DNA of 64,000 bases from an uncultured Clostridium sp. Lineage in GTDB: Bacteria > Bacillota > Clostridia > TANB77 > CAG-508. The notes beneath the pieces were generated by a model that did no database searches, was not told where the DNA came from, and saw only the letters and a list, made by a program, of their open reading frames with translations. Shown one piece after another: positions 1-8,887 of this stretch. The position numbers and the translations under genes are program-made. Location: the NCBI GenBank assembly GCA_900556135.1, contig USNR01000001.1, positions 12,251 to 76,250 of the forward strand. Direction: 5' to 3'. Each line of letters begins with the position of its first letter. The stretch's first letter is position 1.

Positions 1-1559
1 GTTCCATTTTTAGATGTTCCAACAAAAGCTACAATCTTCTTATCGCTTGTTAACAAATTTGATAAATTTGCTGGTTCTGTATATTGTGTATTTCTAATAG
101 ATGTTTCATTTATATTATTTCTGCTAAAAGAATTATTATCTTGCCAAGGTTCAACTTCAGGATTTTTTATAGTTGTACTATTGTCTTTATTATTTGCAGT
201 ATTATAATTAATATTAATGTCTGATCTAGAATTATTAACAACTTCTTTTGGTTTTGTTTCAAATATATCGTCATTATCTTCTTCTAGTCCAGGAAGCACC
301 GCAGAATCATCCTCAGGAAAAATATCAGCATTATTACTTGTATTGTTAGAAGCAAAGTCTCTTTCTTCGACCTCGTCATTTCCTAAATCAAACAAATTAA
401 CACTTTCTGTAGGCTCTTCAACTACAGGTTTAACTTCTTCTACTTCTGGCGTTGGAGTTTCTACAATTTTTCTTGGTCTTCCTCTTCTTTTCTTTTCTAC
501 TGGTTCTTCTTGTATCTCTGCTTTTGGTTTTGCAGGTCTACCTCTACCTCTCTTAACAGGTTCCACAACCTCTGCTTTTTCTGGAATATTTTCATTATTT
601 TCTGGAACACTACTTAAAATTCTATCAATATCATTTGCAACATCTGTTTTTTCTTCTTTTACAATTGCAGGTATAGAATTAGGATCCTTATATACCTTTT
701 TTACTTTATTAACATCTACAGTTGATGGAATTACAACATTTTTCGTCATTTTAGGTCTATTTAATTGTTGTTCAATTAAATCTATTTTTGGGCCATGATT
801 TGTTTTGGTTGTTTTTATGTTCTTAGTAACAACAGCTTTATTTTCTCTAACTTTTCCTCTAACACTACCTACCATAAGTTGTTTATACTTTTCACATTTT
901 TCTTCCAGAACAGCTCTAACATTTAATGGAAGAAATCTAACAATAACCTTCAACTGTCCTTCTGTATATTGAGCAGCAATACTATTGAAGCTCTCAACAT
1001 ACTTATCTTCATTTTTTCCTAATCTTTTATAATGATTTATAATATTTTGAATTTCAACTTCACTTACATCTTCTGCTTTTTCTGATTGATAATCAGCTCC
1101 TTCAGAATCTATATTGTAGTATGCTTTTGCTTCTTTCTTGTTACGTGGTTTATTTATTAATTGACATACATTTTCTATCGTTCTGTCGTTTCCAATTAAT
1201 GCACTATAAACACCTATTGAAAACATTTTCAATAGGATTGGTTCTCCCTTTTCTCTTCTATCTGTGCATATTAAAACTATAGGAATTTCTCCTTCTTCAC
1301 TATTAGAAGCCTCATCGCTGATACTATCTAATTTATCAAACAAGAATCTATCCATTGCATCATAATTTTTATTTGAAAAAGGTTCCAAGTCCTCACTAAT
1401 AACTATCCTATCATAACTCTTATCCCTTTGTAATTCTTTTATTATTGCATTAAAATAATATACATTTTTAGCAGAAATTATTTCTTTATAATTTGCCTGA
1501 TATTTCTTTATAACAGATTCTGAAATCTTGTCATTATTTACTGCAAATAAAACTTTCAT
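1..1559 (-). CDS. CpaE/MinD-like ATPase with two AT-hooks (3' end outside window)
   Basis: This reading frame is open from an ATG at 1559 to the window edge (519 codons), so the C-terminus is missing. The first ~130 residues look like a receiver-like domain. Residues ~335-341 (KRGRGRP) and ~354-360 (KRRGRPR) are two classic AT-hook DNA-binding motifs in a charged, low-complexity linker. The last visible residues (IVAFVGTSKNGT) match the start of the P-loop domain of CpaE/TadZ/MinD ATPases, which position Tad or type IV pili. The ribosome site GGAGGGG lies inside the end of the upstream gene, 4 nt away, so the two are coupled. Family assignment rests on the P-loop start and gene context. AT-hooks in such a protein are unusual. 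Confidence 0.7.
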   Translation of the reverse strand, partial: MKVLFAVNNDKISESVIKKYQANYKEIISAKNVYYFNAIIKELQRDKSYDRIVISEDLEPFSNKNYDAMDRFLFDKLDSISDEASNSEEGEIPIVLICTDRREKGEPILLKMFSIGVYSALIGNDRTIENVCQLINKPRNKKEAKAYYNIDSEGADYQSEKAEDVSEVEIQNIINHYKRLGKNEDKYVESFNSIAAQYTEGQLKVIVRFLPLNVRAVLEEKCEKYKQLMVGSVRGKVRENKAVVTKNIKTTKTNHGPKIDLIEQQLNRPKMTKNVVIPSTVDVNKVKKVYKDPNSIPAIVKEEKTDVANDIDRILSSVPENNENIPEKAEVVEPVKRGRGRPAKPKAEIQEEPVEKKRRGRPRKIVETPTPEVEEVKPVVEEPTESVNLFDLGNDEVEERDFASNNTSNNADIFPEDDSAVLPGLEEDNDDIFETKPKEVVNNSRSDININYNTANNKDNSTTIKNPEVEPWQDNNSFSRNNINETSIRNTQYTEPANLSNLLTSDKKIVAFVGTSKNG

Positions 1560-1563
1560 TTGT

Positions 1564-1962
1564 TTAACCCCTCCAACCTTTTACTACTATCGCAAATACA
1601 AGTGGTAGTACTTGACATATAACTAATACAGTTACACTTGCTATTATTAGTCCAAAGCCTTTATCTCTTACATCCATTTTTCTAATTCCAATTACATATT
1701 GGTAAATCGCTCCTAGGGCTATAGCAATGAAACCTAATGGAATACTATAAACTCTTACTTTGTTTAATATGTATGCTGTAAAGCCATATGTATCAGAGCC
1801 ATATGCTTCTTGGTAATCTTCTAAAGTTTCTAACTCTTTTTCCTTTATTTCTACTAATTTACTAGCAGTTTCATCATCAATAATATTATCGTTAGCTGCA
1901 TATACAGCAGATGTTCCTACTAGGCAAAATATAATAGATAAAATGGCTATTGCTTTTTTCAT
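1564..1962 (-). CDS. small secreted/membrane protein, VirB2/TrbC-like topology
   Basis: A 132-aa protein with a signal peptide (residues 1-22, likely cut after VYA), an acidic helical stretch, then two membrane segments (~73-92 and ~102-125). This arrangement resembles TrbC/VirB2 pilin-like proteins, but I see no diagnostic motif. It overlaps functionally with the CpaE-like gene 4 nt downstream, so a role in the same pilus or secretion apparatus is inferred. A good ribosome site (AAGGAGAGGG) precedes the ATG. Confidence 0.55.
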   Translation of the reverse strand: MKKAIAILSIIFCLVGTSAVYAANDNIIDDETASKLVEIKEKELETLEDYQEAYGSDTYGFTAYILNKVRVYSIPLGFIAIALGAIYQYVIGIRKMDVRDKGFGLIIASVTVLVICQVLPLVFAIVVKGWRG

Positions 1963-2122
1963 ATATTTTCCCTCTCCTTACTATATTTTTTGTTATTTTT
2001 TCTAAAATACAATTACTTATAATATTCTACACTAGAATAAAAAAAATAGCAAGAATTACTTGTTATTTTTTATAAATATTTTTTTCAATTGACCAATGAT
2101 TTTTATTTTAAAAAAAATTGCT

Positions 2123-2170
2123 AAAAAAACATTCCCGTTGGCTGATGACTTTTTGCCCAAAAGGAACGTT
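2123..2170 (-). terminator. Rho-independent terminator of the sleB-like gene
   Basis: Arms AACGTTCC (complement of 2163-2170) and GGAATGTT (complement of 2128-2135) pair around a partly structured loop. They are followed on the minus strand by a run of T. It lies 15 nt beyond the stop of the hydrolase gene. Confidence 0.6.
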
Positions 2171-2184
2171 CTTATTAGTTAATT

Positions 2185-2880
2185 TTATTTGCAAAATCTA
2201 TGTTTACCTATTGTAATTACATGTGGTCTTGACCATATCCAGCTATTTGTTGCTGTGCTTGGATTAAAATAATATAATGAACCATATGAAGGATCCCATC
2301 CGTTTAATGCATCTTGTGCAGCATTATATGCTGTTTGATTTGGTGTTAAATTTATTTGACCATCATTAACTACAGAAAAAGCTCCTGATTGATAAATCAC
2401 ACCAGATATTGTATTTGGAAAAGAGCTACTTTTTACTCTATTTAAAACAACAGCAGCAACCGCCACTTGTCCTGTATATGGTTCACCTCTCGCTTCTCCA
2501 TACACTAATCTAGCTAGTAAATTTAAATTACTAGAATTTGTAGAAGAGCTAGACGAACTATTGCTAGAATTAAAAATTCCCATTGCCTGTAAAGTTTTCG
2601 TTCCTGCTATTCCGTCAGCAGTTAATCCATTCTTTCTTTGAAAATACTTAACAGCTGCTAATGTTTGTGAACCATATATTCCATCTATATTTCCTGTATA
2701 ATATCCCCATCTTTTTAATTTCGTTTGTATCTGAGTTACTTCGCTCCCTCTTGAGCCATATTTTGATAAAGCAAATACTTCATTATTCCTAAAAAATACG
2801 TTATATGATATAAAAATAGTCATTAATATTGATAATATAACAATCATTTTTCTATATTGTTTGTTTATTCTTTTTAACAT
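2185..2880 (-). CDS. sleB: spore-cortex-lytic enzyme, SleB family
   Basis: A 231-aa exported peptidoglycan hydrolase. Residues 12-30 form a signal/anchor segment; ~40-100 is a peptidoglycan-binding domain (SRGSEVTQIQTKL...GIAGTKTLQAMG). A serine-rich linker (~104-118) leads to a SleB/CwlJ hydrolase domain (~120-231). YGEARGEPYTGQVAVAAVVL carries the conserved Glu of this lytic transglycosylase family. SleB degrades cortex during germination, and the layout of binding domain, linker and catalytic domain matches it. Vegetative SleB-like hydrolases exist, so the spore role is inferred from family and a sporulating genome. Confidence 0.8.
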   Translation of the reverse strand: MLKRINKQYRKMIVILSILMTIFISYNVFFRNNEVFALSKYGSRGSEVTQIQTKLKRWGYYTGNIDGIYGSQTLAAVKYFQRKNGLTADGIAGTKTLQAMGIFNSSNSSSSSSTNSSNLNLLARLVYGEARGEPYTGQVAVAAVVLNRVKSSSFPNTISGVIYQSGAFSVVNDGQINLTPNQTAYNAAQDALNGWDPSYGSLYYFNPSTATNSWIWSRPHVITIGKHRFCK

Positions 2881-2943
2881 AAAAATTCACCTCTTTATAG
2901 GATTATTATTCCTAAATTAGGTGAATTTATACAATTTAAATTT

Positions 2944-4608
2944 TTAGAATATTCCAATTATATTTCCATTTTCATCTAAGTCTATCTGCTCTGCTGCTGG
3001 AATTCTTGGTAATCCTGGCATTGTCATAATCTTACCTGTTATTGCCACAACAAATTCAGCTCCAGTTTTTAATATTATTTCATTAACATGCAAAGTAAAT
3101 GGTTCTTTACATTCTAAATTTTTAGCATCATCTGAAAATGAATATTGTGTTTTTGCAATACATACTGGGAAATTAGAATATCCTAATTTTTCTATTTTTT
3201 CAATTTGCTCTTTTGCATTCTCAGAATATTCTACATCTTTTGCACCATATATTTTTTGTGCAACCTTTTCAATCTTTGTTTTTATATCATCATTGTCATC
3301 ATATATAAATCTAAAATCTTCTTTTCTATCAACCAATTCAACAATCTTGTTTGCTAAATCTTCTGCTCCTTCACTTCCCTTTTGATGACTTTCCACTAAG
3401 CTTAATTGAACATCATTTTTCTCAAGTTCTGATTTTAGTAATTCAATTTCTGCGTCCGTATCTGTTATAAATCTATTTATTGCTACAATTACATTTAATC
3501 CAAATTTATTTTTCAAATTATCTATATGTCTATTCAAATTATTCATTCCATTTTTTAGAGCTTCAAGATTTTCAGTTTTAACATCCTCTTTTGTTTGACC
3601 TCCATGATATTTTAAAGCCCTAATTGTTGCCACACAAACAACTGCATCTGGTTTTAGCCCTGCTTTTCTGCATTTTATATCTAAAAACTTCTCTGCCCCT
3701 AAATCAGATCCAAATCCAGCCTCTGTTACAACATAGTCTCCCAACTTCATTGCCGTTTTTGTAGCAATTACACTATTACATCCATGTGCTATATTTGCAA
3801 AAGGTCCACCATGTATAATCGCTGGTGTATGTTCTAACGTTTGAACTAAATTTGGTTTTATTGCATCTTTTAATAAAACTGTTAAGCTTCCTTCGGCATG
3901 TAAATCTTTTGCTGTTATTGGTTCTCCATTTTTATTATATCCAACTATGATGTTGGCAATTCTTCTTTTTAAATCCTGTGTGTTTGTAGCTAAGCAAAAA
4001 ATAGCCATTATTTCAGATGCAACAGAAATATCGAATCCATCTTCTCTTGGAACAATATTTTTTTCACCAGACAGTCCTGTTTGAACTTTGCGTAATTGCC
4101 TGTCATTTAAATCTAAACATCTTTTCCATGTAACCTTCTCAAATCCTAGCTCATTTCCAAAATAGATATGATTGTCTATCATTGCTGATAATAAGTTGTT
4201 GGCAGATGTTATTGCATGTATATCTCCATTAAAATGAAGATTTATATCTTCCATTGGAGCAACTTGAGAATAACCTCCTCCAGTTGCTCCTCCTTTTATT
4301 CCAAATACTGGTCCTAAAGAAGGCTCTCTCAATGCCAAAACAGCATTCTTTCCTATTCTTGTTAGTCCATCTGCTAATCCGATAGCCATTGTTGTTTTGC
4401 CTTCACCTAATGGTGTTGGATTAATTGAAGTTACTAGTATTAGCTTTCCTTCTTTTTTATTTTTTAATCTTTCTAGAATTTGCGTGTAATCTAATTTTGC
4501 TTTATACTTTCCATATTGCTCTAATTCATCTTCCTTAATGTCAATTTTCTTTGCAATATTTTCAATTCTATCCAATTTTGTACTTCTTGCTATTTCAACA
4601 TCTTCCAT
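2944..4608 (-). CDS. fhs: formate--tetrahydrofolate ligase
   Basis: A 554-aa cytosolic enzyme that makes 10-formyl-tetrahydrofolate from formate, ATP and tetrahydrofolate. The ATP site TPLGEGKTT is at ~66-74, and family motifs such as LREPSLGPVFGIKGGATGGG and the C-terminal TMPGLPRIPAAEQID are intact. Length is normal. The product feeds purine synthesis and the formylation of initiator Met-tRNA by Fmt, encoded 6 kb away. In Clostridia it is also the entry step of the Wood-Ljungdahl methyl branch; nothing else in the window tests that. Confidence 0.97.
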   Translation of the reverse strand: MEDVEIARSTKLDRIENIAKKIDIKEDELEQYGKYKAKLDYTQILERLKNKKEGKLILVTSINPTPLGEGKTTMAIGLADGLTRIGKNAVLALREPSLGPVFGIKGGATGGGYSQVAPMEDINLHFNGDIHAITSANNLLSAMIDNHIYFGNELGFEKVTWKRCLDLNDRQLRKVQTGLSGEKNIVPREDGFDISVASEIMAIFCLATNTQDLKRRIANIIVGYNKNGEPITAKDLHAEGSLTVLLKDAIKPNLVQTLEHTPAIIHGGPFANIAHGCNSVIATKTAMKLGDYVVTEAGFGSDLGAEKFLDIKCRKAGLKPDAVVCVATIRALKYHGGQTKEDVKTENLEALKNGMNNLNRHIDNLKNKFGLNVIVAINRFITDTDAEIELLKSELEKNDVQLSLVESHQKGSEGAEDLANKIVELVDRKEDFRFIYDDNDDIKTKIEKVAQKIYGAKDVEYSENAKEQIEKIEKLGYSNFPVCIAKTQYSFSDDAKNLECKEPFTLHVNEIILKTGAEFVVAITGKIMTMPGLPRIPAAEQIDLDENGNIIGIF

Positions 4609-4647
4609 ATTTTCACGTCTCCTTCTATAAAAATTAATTTTATTCTA

Positions 4648-5079
4648 CTAAAACACCATTCCAACAATAAATCCAATAATTGCTCCCGCAAAAACTTGTA
4701 CCGGTGTATGACCTAAGGCTTCAACCAATTTTTCTTTTACCTCTACATTACTAAGTCCTGGTGTATTTATTATTTCATTTAACAAATGTGCCTGTTTACC
4801 AGCTTCTCTTCTTACACCTGCAGCATCATACATTACAACACATGCAAATACTACAGACATTGCAAACATGGGTGAATTTACACCTTGGCTTCTACCTATC
4901 ATTGTTGCTAAAGCAATTACAACAGCAGAATGAGAACTGGGCATTCCTCCTGCTCCCATTATTCTTTTAAAATTAAATTTTTTCGTTGTAACTAAGTCCC
5001 ATATCACTTTAAAAACTTGTATAAAAAACCATGTTAAAAATGGAACTAAAATATATCTGTATTCTGTATAAAAATTCAT
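4648..5079 (-). CDS. DUF212 membrane protein, PAP2/haloperoxidase-like (YuiD family)
   Basis: A 143-aa integral membrane protein with about four hydrophobic segments and the signature GGMPSSHSAVV at ~45-55, which marks the DUF212 family related to acid phosphatase/vanadium haloperoxidase folds. YuiD of Bacillus belongs here; its substrate is unknown. It sits between fhs and xseB on the same strand with 30-40 nt gaps, so it may be co-transcribed. Confidence 0.8.
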   Translation of the reverse strand: MNFYTEYRYILVPFLTWFFIQVFKVIWDLVTTKKFNFKRIMGAGGMPSSHSAVVIALATMIGRSQGVNSPMFAMSVVFACVVMYDAAGVRREAGKQAHLLNEIINTPGLSNVEVKEKLVEALGHTPVQVFAGAIIGFIVGMVF

Positions 5080-5109
5080 TTTTATCCCCTTTTCCTGTTT
5101 CTTAATATT

Positions 5110-5340
5110 TTATTCAGCAACAAAATCCTCTTCTCTTATATTTCCATCTTCGTTTATTATTACTGAAATTTTCTTTTCTGCTTTATTTAATATTTCACTA
5201 CATTTTTTAGACAATTGCATTCCCTCTTCAAATTTACTAACTGATTCTTCTAAAGTTAGTTTGCCATTTTCTAGTTCACCTGCAATTTCTTCTAACTTTT
5301 TCATTGACTCTTCAAAGCTTAATTCATTTTCCTTCATCAT
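5110..5340 (-). CDS. xseB: exodeoxyribonuclease VII small subunit
   Basis: A 76-aa helical protein with the XseB pattern LSFEESMKKLEEIAGELE...LTLEESVSKFEEGM. It binds XseA to form exonuclease VII, which degrades single-stranded DNA from both ends. It lies 52 nt downstream of xseA, the usual partner order. Two consecutive ATG codons follow an AAGGA box; the first is used here. Confidence 0.95.
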   Translation of the reverse strand: MMKENELSFEESMKKLEEIAGELENGKLTLEESVSKFEEGMQLSKKCSEILNKAEKKISVIINEDGNIREEDFVAE

Positions 5341-5392
5341 TTATTCCTTATAAAATATATTTAGGTTTTTACAAAGATTATACCTATAAACT

Positions 5393-6592
5393 TTAACATA
5401 TCTTACTAATTTTTGCTCCATCTGCAAATCTAATTTCAACTTCATCATCTTTTTTTAATTGATTTGCTGATGTGACAATTTTAGTTTTTCCATCTTCTTT
5501 TATCGATGTTATGCTATATCCTCTTGTTAATGTTTTTAGAGGACTTAATGCATCTAACTTTGCAACTTCTTTTACAAACTTGGTTCTGCTCTCTTGCATT
5601 TTGCTTTGTATATAATTTTGAATATCCTTTACTTTCATATCTATAATCATATATTGTTCATTTATTTTTTGTAATGGATTTGTAAATACTTGCCTTGTCA
5701 TACATTTTTCAAATGTTAATTTTGCTAATTCTAATTTCTTTCTTAATGCTATTTTCAATCTATTATTATATTTTTCTAAATTAGTTTTAACCTCTTCTAC
5801 ATCCTGTACAGCTAGCTCAGTTGCTGCTGAAGGCGTTGGTGCTCTTAAATCTGCCACAAAATCTGCTATCGTAAAATCTGTTTCATGTCCCACCGCCGAT
5901 ATAATTGGAATTTGCGAATTATATATTGCACGCGCAACACATTCTTCATTAAAAGGCCACAAGTCTTCTAATGAACCTCCACCTCTACCAACTATCAAAA
6001 CATCAGCCATTTTATTTTTGTTCATAAACTCTATTGCCTCTACAATTTTAGCTGCTGCTGTTGGTCCTTGCACTGGAACTGGATATAATTTTATATGAAC
6101 ATTAGAATTTCTTCTTGTTCCAACATTTATTATATCTCTTATAACTGCTCCTGTGCTTGCCGTTAGAACCCCAATTGTTTCTGGCATAAATGGTATTTTC
6201 TTTTTATGAGCTTCATCAAATAGCCCTTCACTACTTAACTTTGCTTTTAACTTTTCAAATTCTTCGTAAAGATTTCCCAATCCATCTTCTTTCATAGCCT
6301 TAGCATATATTTGATAAACTCCATCTCTTTCAAAAACAGATACAGTTCCAAGTATCATAACTTTCATTCCATCTTTTGGCATAAAAGACAAATGCGTAGT
6401 ATATGATTTAAACATTACGCATTTTATTAGTGAATTTTCGTCCTTTAATGTGAAATATAGATGTCCTGTGTAATGATTTTTAAAGTTTGATATTTCTCCC
6501 TTTACTAAGACATTATTTAACATTTCATCATTTTCAAATTTATTTTTTATGTATTTATTTAAGTCTGTTACAGTTATTGGATTATATTCCAT
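5393..6592 (-). CDS. xseA: exodeoxyribonuclease VII large subunit
   Basis: The catalytic subunit of exonuclease VII, 399 aa from the chosen start. An OB-fold domain (~1-100: EISNFKNHYTGHLYFTLKD) is followed by the catalytic domain (GVLTASTGAVIRDI, DVLIVGRGGGSLEDLWPFNEE, ISAVGHETDFTIADFVADLRAPTPSAA) and a coiled-coil C-terminus. An upstream TTG at 6607 keeps the frame open. The ATG at 6592 has GGAAGG at proper spacing and gives the family's normal N-terminus (MEYNPITVTDLN), so it is preferred. The palindromic element at 6649-6788 lies between it and nusB. Confidence 0.95.
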   Translation of the reverse strand: MEYNPITVTDLNKYIKNKFENDEMLNNVLVKGEISNFKNHYTGHLYFTLKDENSLIKCVMFKSYTTHLSFMPKDGMKVMILGTVSVFERDGVYQIYAKAMKEDGLGNLYEEFEKLKAKLSSEGLFDEAHKKKIPFMPETIGVLTASTGAVIRDIINVGTRRNSNVHIKLYPVPVQGPTAAAKIVEAIEFMNKNKMADVLIVGRGGGSLEDLWPFNEECVARAIYNSQIPIISAVGHETDFTIADFVADLRAPTPSAATELAVQDVEEVKTNLEKYNNRLKIALRKKLELAKLTFEKCMTRQVFTNPLQKINEQYMIIDMKVKDIQNYIQSKMQESRTKFVKEVAKLDALSPLKTLTRGYSITSIKEDGKTKIVTSANQLKKDDEVEIRFADGAKISKIC

Positions 6593-6648
6593 CTTTTTTC
6601 CTTCCAATTCCTATCTTATTAAACAATTTCATCTTTCAAACAATTCCA

Positions 6649-6788
6649 ATGCATCTTATATGTTAATAATTATCGTTCTCCAGGGAACCCAGAAATTTTC
6701 CTTATGAAACTATGATAAAGACGAACATTCATAGTTAAGAGAAAATTCCAATCCCTAGCTTTCTCTAATTACTAACATATAAGAGCAT
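6649..6788. repeat. imperfect-palindrome element, copy R1
   Basis: One of five copies in the window. The conserved ~75-bp core (reading AGGGATT..GAATTTTCTCTTAACTATGA..TCATAGTTTC..GGAAAATTTCTGGGTTCCCT on the minus strand) folds on itself. The outer arms at 6649-6672 and 6766-6788 are complementary to each other but differ from the arms of the other copies. It fills the nusB-xseA gap, so if the two genes share a transcript it becomes a long RNA hairpin. Confidence 0.75.
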
Positions 6789-6839
6789 TATAGATTTCAT
6801 TATTAAATTGCACGCTTTAAAATGTCATATAATTGAATT

Positions 6840-7241
6840 TTACAAATTAGCAACAACGCTTGCTAAAACTCCATTAATAAACGAACCAGAAGATTCTTCT
6901 CCATAAACCTTTGCATAATTTACAACTTCATTTATTACAATTTTATATGGAACTTTTTTATATTTTATTTCGTAAATTGCAAGCTTTAAAAAAGCTAAAT
7001 CTATAGTTGATATTCTTTCTATAGTCCAGCCTGACTTTAAATTATCTGATATTATTTTATTTATTTCTTCATCATTTTGTTTTATACCATTTGCAATTTC
7101 TTTAACATATTCTCTTGTTTTTGGATCTTCTATATCATTGCTATCTAAAAATAATTTAACCTGACTCTTACTATTTTGTTTTTGAACTTCCTGGCTATAT
7201 ATATAGCAAAATGCAAGTTCTCTTTTTGTTTTTTCTTCCAT
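6840..7241 (-). CDS. nusB: transcription antitermination factor NusB
   Basis: A 133-aa all-helical RNA-binding protein. Family features are the N-terminal RELAFCYIYS and the C-terminal IDLAFLKLAIYEI...VPYKIVINEVVNYAKVYG..SSGSFINGVLASV. NusB works with NusE/S10 in rRNA antitermination. It lies 10 nt after a DUF2273 gene in the asp23-amaP-DUF2273-nusB order common in Firmicutes. AAGGGGAAG precedes the ATG. Confidence 0.95.
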   Translation of the reverse strand: MEEKTKRELAFCYIYSQEVQKQNSKSQVKLFLDSNDIEDPKTREYVKEIANGIKQNDEEINKIISDNLKSGWTIERISTIDLAFLKLAIYEIKYKKVPYKIVINEVVNYAKVYGEESSGSFINGVLASVVANL

Positions 7242-7251
7242 CTGCTTCCCC

Positions 7252-7455
7252 TTATAATCTATCTATAAAACTCTTTAATTTTTCTTTTACATCTGTCTTG
7301 TTTTGTTGAATATAATTTCCTACAAAAATTCCAAATGCAATAAATATAATCCATATCATTAATTCATACAAATGTGTGCATAAAATTATAATAGCAACCA
7401 AAGCTCCAATAATTGCACCTGCATATGTACTTAAAAATCTTTTTATTTCATCCAT
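7252..7455 (-). CDS. DUF2273 small membrane protein
   Basis: A 67-aa protein with two hydrophobic segments (~10-27 and ~31-47) and a lysine-rich C-terminal tail. Position between amaP and nusB, together with length and topology, fits the DUF2273 proteins that accompany Asp23 and AmaP in envelope-stress loci. Function is not established; a role in anchoring Asp23 complexes is suggested by context. Confidence 0.8.
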   Translation of the reverse strand: MDEIKRFLSTYAGAIIGALVAIIILCTHLYELMIWIIFIAFGIFVGNYIQQNKTDVKEKLKSFIDRL

Positions 7456-7490
7456 ATTATATTTCCAATCCTTCCTACATGGTCAAAATA

Positions 7491-8051
7491 TTACTCTTTT
7501 ACACTATTTTCATTTGTATCTATTACATTCTTTATTCTTATGTCTATATTTTTCACTTCTAAATCTAAAGATTCTTTTATTTTTTCTTTTATTCTCATTT
7601 GTAGATTATTACTTAATTCTTTAATTACAGTATTGTTTGTAGTTTCTATTGTTAAAATAATAGACAAGTTATTTTCATTATCTAATACAACTTTAGCTTG
7701 TGAACTTTTAACACTAGAAAATCCAGAAACCACAGCATTTACCATGCTAACTAAAGTTTCTTTTGTAATCAATAATTTTCCGTCATCATTTTCTAATAAA
7801 ACTCCATCATTATACGATTCTTCACTTTTGTATGCTGACTCGAAGAAAATGCTTTTTATTGCTAATAATATAAATACGCAATTTAGCCCTAATAATACAT
7901 TGCATGTTACTTTATCAGCTAACACATGTGTTGCTATCATATATATAGTTGTTATATCCATCCAACCAAATATTACTAAACAACTTATAATAGAAATTAA
8001 TAATATTAATACAGAAAATACTGCTAATGCTATTCTATCTAAAAACTTCAT
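7491..8051 (-). CDS. amaP: alkaline shock response membrane anchor protein AmaP
   Basis: A 186-aa protein with two N-terminal membrane helices (~8-28 and ~48-68) followed by a cytoplasmic domain resembling Asp23 (VSMVNAVVSGFSSVKSSQAKVVLDNENNLSIILTIE). AmaP tethers Asp23 to the membrane in Staphylococcus. The ATG at 8063 abuts its AAAGGA with no spacing, so the in-frame ATG at 8051 is preferred. It lies between asp23 and DUF2273; a large palindrome separates it from asp23. Confidence 0.85.
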   Translation of the reverse strand: MKFLDRIALAVFSVLILLISIISCLVIFGWMDITTIYMIATHVLADKVTCNVLLGLNCVFILLAIKSIFFESAYKSEESYNDGVLLENDDGKLLITKETLVSMVNAVVSGFSSVKSSQAKVVLDNENNLSIILTIETTNNTVIKELSNNLQMRIKEKIKESLDLEVKNIDIRIKNVIDTNENSVKE

Positions 8052-8182
8052 ACTTAATCCCATTCCTTTCTATGGTACACGTTATTATTGAAATAAATTT
8101 AAATTAATCAAGGAAGTTAGAAATTAATAATAACTTCTAACATTCCCTATATGCTTATTAATTTTAAAATTCAGTCCTTTGC

Positions 8183-8304
8183 AGTTTGAAAATAATTAAT
8201 TTTGGCTAGGCAAACAAACAAGAAAACCGAAGGCGTGCTTTGTGCACGTCGAGGATTTTCGAAGTGTAGTTTAACAACGTCAAAATTGTAATTATTTTTA
8301 AACT
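8183..8304. repeat. 122-bp intergenic imperfect palindrome
   Basis: Outer arms at 8183-8205 and 8281-8304 pair over ~22 bp with one bulge. An inner arm pair (GAAAACCG...GCGTGC with GCACGTCGAGGATTTTC) forms a second stem. The inner part is clearly richer in G+C than its surroundings. It starts 3 bp past the asp23 stop and could end or process that transcript, or be a dispersed MITE-like repeat. Only one copy lies in this window. Confidence 0.6.
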
Positions 8305-8306
8305 AA

Positions 8307-8738
8307 CTACTCCTCTGTGCTTTCCTCTTCGCTTTCTTCATTACTCTCTGTATTAACACCTTGGACATGAACATTAACAGCAACAACTTTTAAGCCTGTC
8401 ATTCCTTCAACAGCACTTTTAACTCTATTTTGTATATCAAAAGCAACATCTGGAATTCTTGTTCCATATTCAACTATAATGTTAACATCTATTTTAGCTT
8501 CTTTTTCTCCAACTTCAACTTTAATTCCTTTAGCTAAATTTTTCTTTCCACTTAATACTTCTGATATTCCACCTGCAAATCCACCTGCCATTGCAAATAC
8601 TCCAGGAGCTTCTGTAACTGCTTTACCTGCAATTATAGCAACAACATCATCAGATATTTGTATTGTGCTTGTTTGTCCTTCAGAGTTTTCAACCTCTACT
8701 GCCACTTCGTTTTCTTTTACATTTTCTTCATTTTCCAT
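8307..8738 (-). CDS. Asp23/Gls24 family envelope stress protein
   Basis: A 143-aa soluble protein with the Asp23 core (ISDDVVAIIAGKAVTEAPGVFAMAGG ... VEVGEKEAKIDVNIIVEYG ... IQNRVKSAVEGMTGLKVVAVNVHVQGV) and a very acidic Glu/Ser tail. These proteins form membrane-associated filaments through AmaP. An in-frame ATG at 8753 exists, but GGAGG sits 8 nt before the ATG at 8738, which is therefore chosen. Confidence 0.92.
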   Translation of the reverse strand: MENEENVKENEVAVEVENSEGQTSTIQISDDVVAIIAGKAVTEAPGVFAMAGGFAGGISEVLSGKKNLAKGIKVEVGEKEAKIDVNIIVEYGTRIPDVAFDIQNRVKSAVEGMTGLKVVAVNVHVQGVNTESNEESEEESTEE

Positions 8739-8887
8739 AATATATACCTCCATATTTTTTATTTTATCTAAAATTAAAAGTTTTATTATATCTTTTAATT
8801 CTATTATAGTATATCAATATACTGCAAAATTTACAACAAGTTTTAAAAATTTCTTACTATTCATTTTATCACATTTTATTTTTTATA

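Noticed and set aside
217..798. Plus-strand 193-aa frame at the left edge
   Set aside because: It is the complement of the CpaE-like gene's Glu/Pro/Lys-rich linker; the minus strand has start, ribosome site and motifs.
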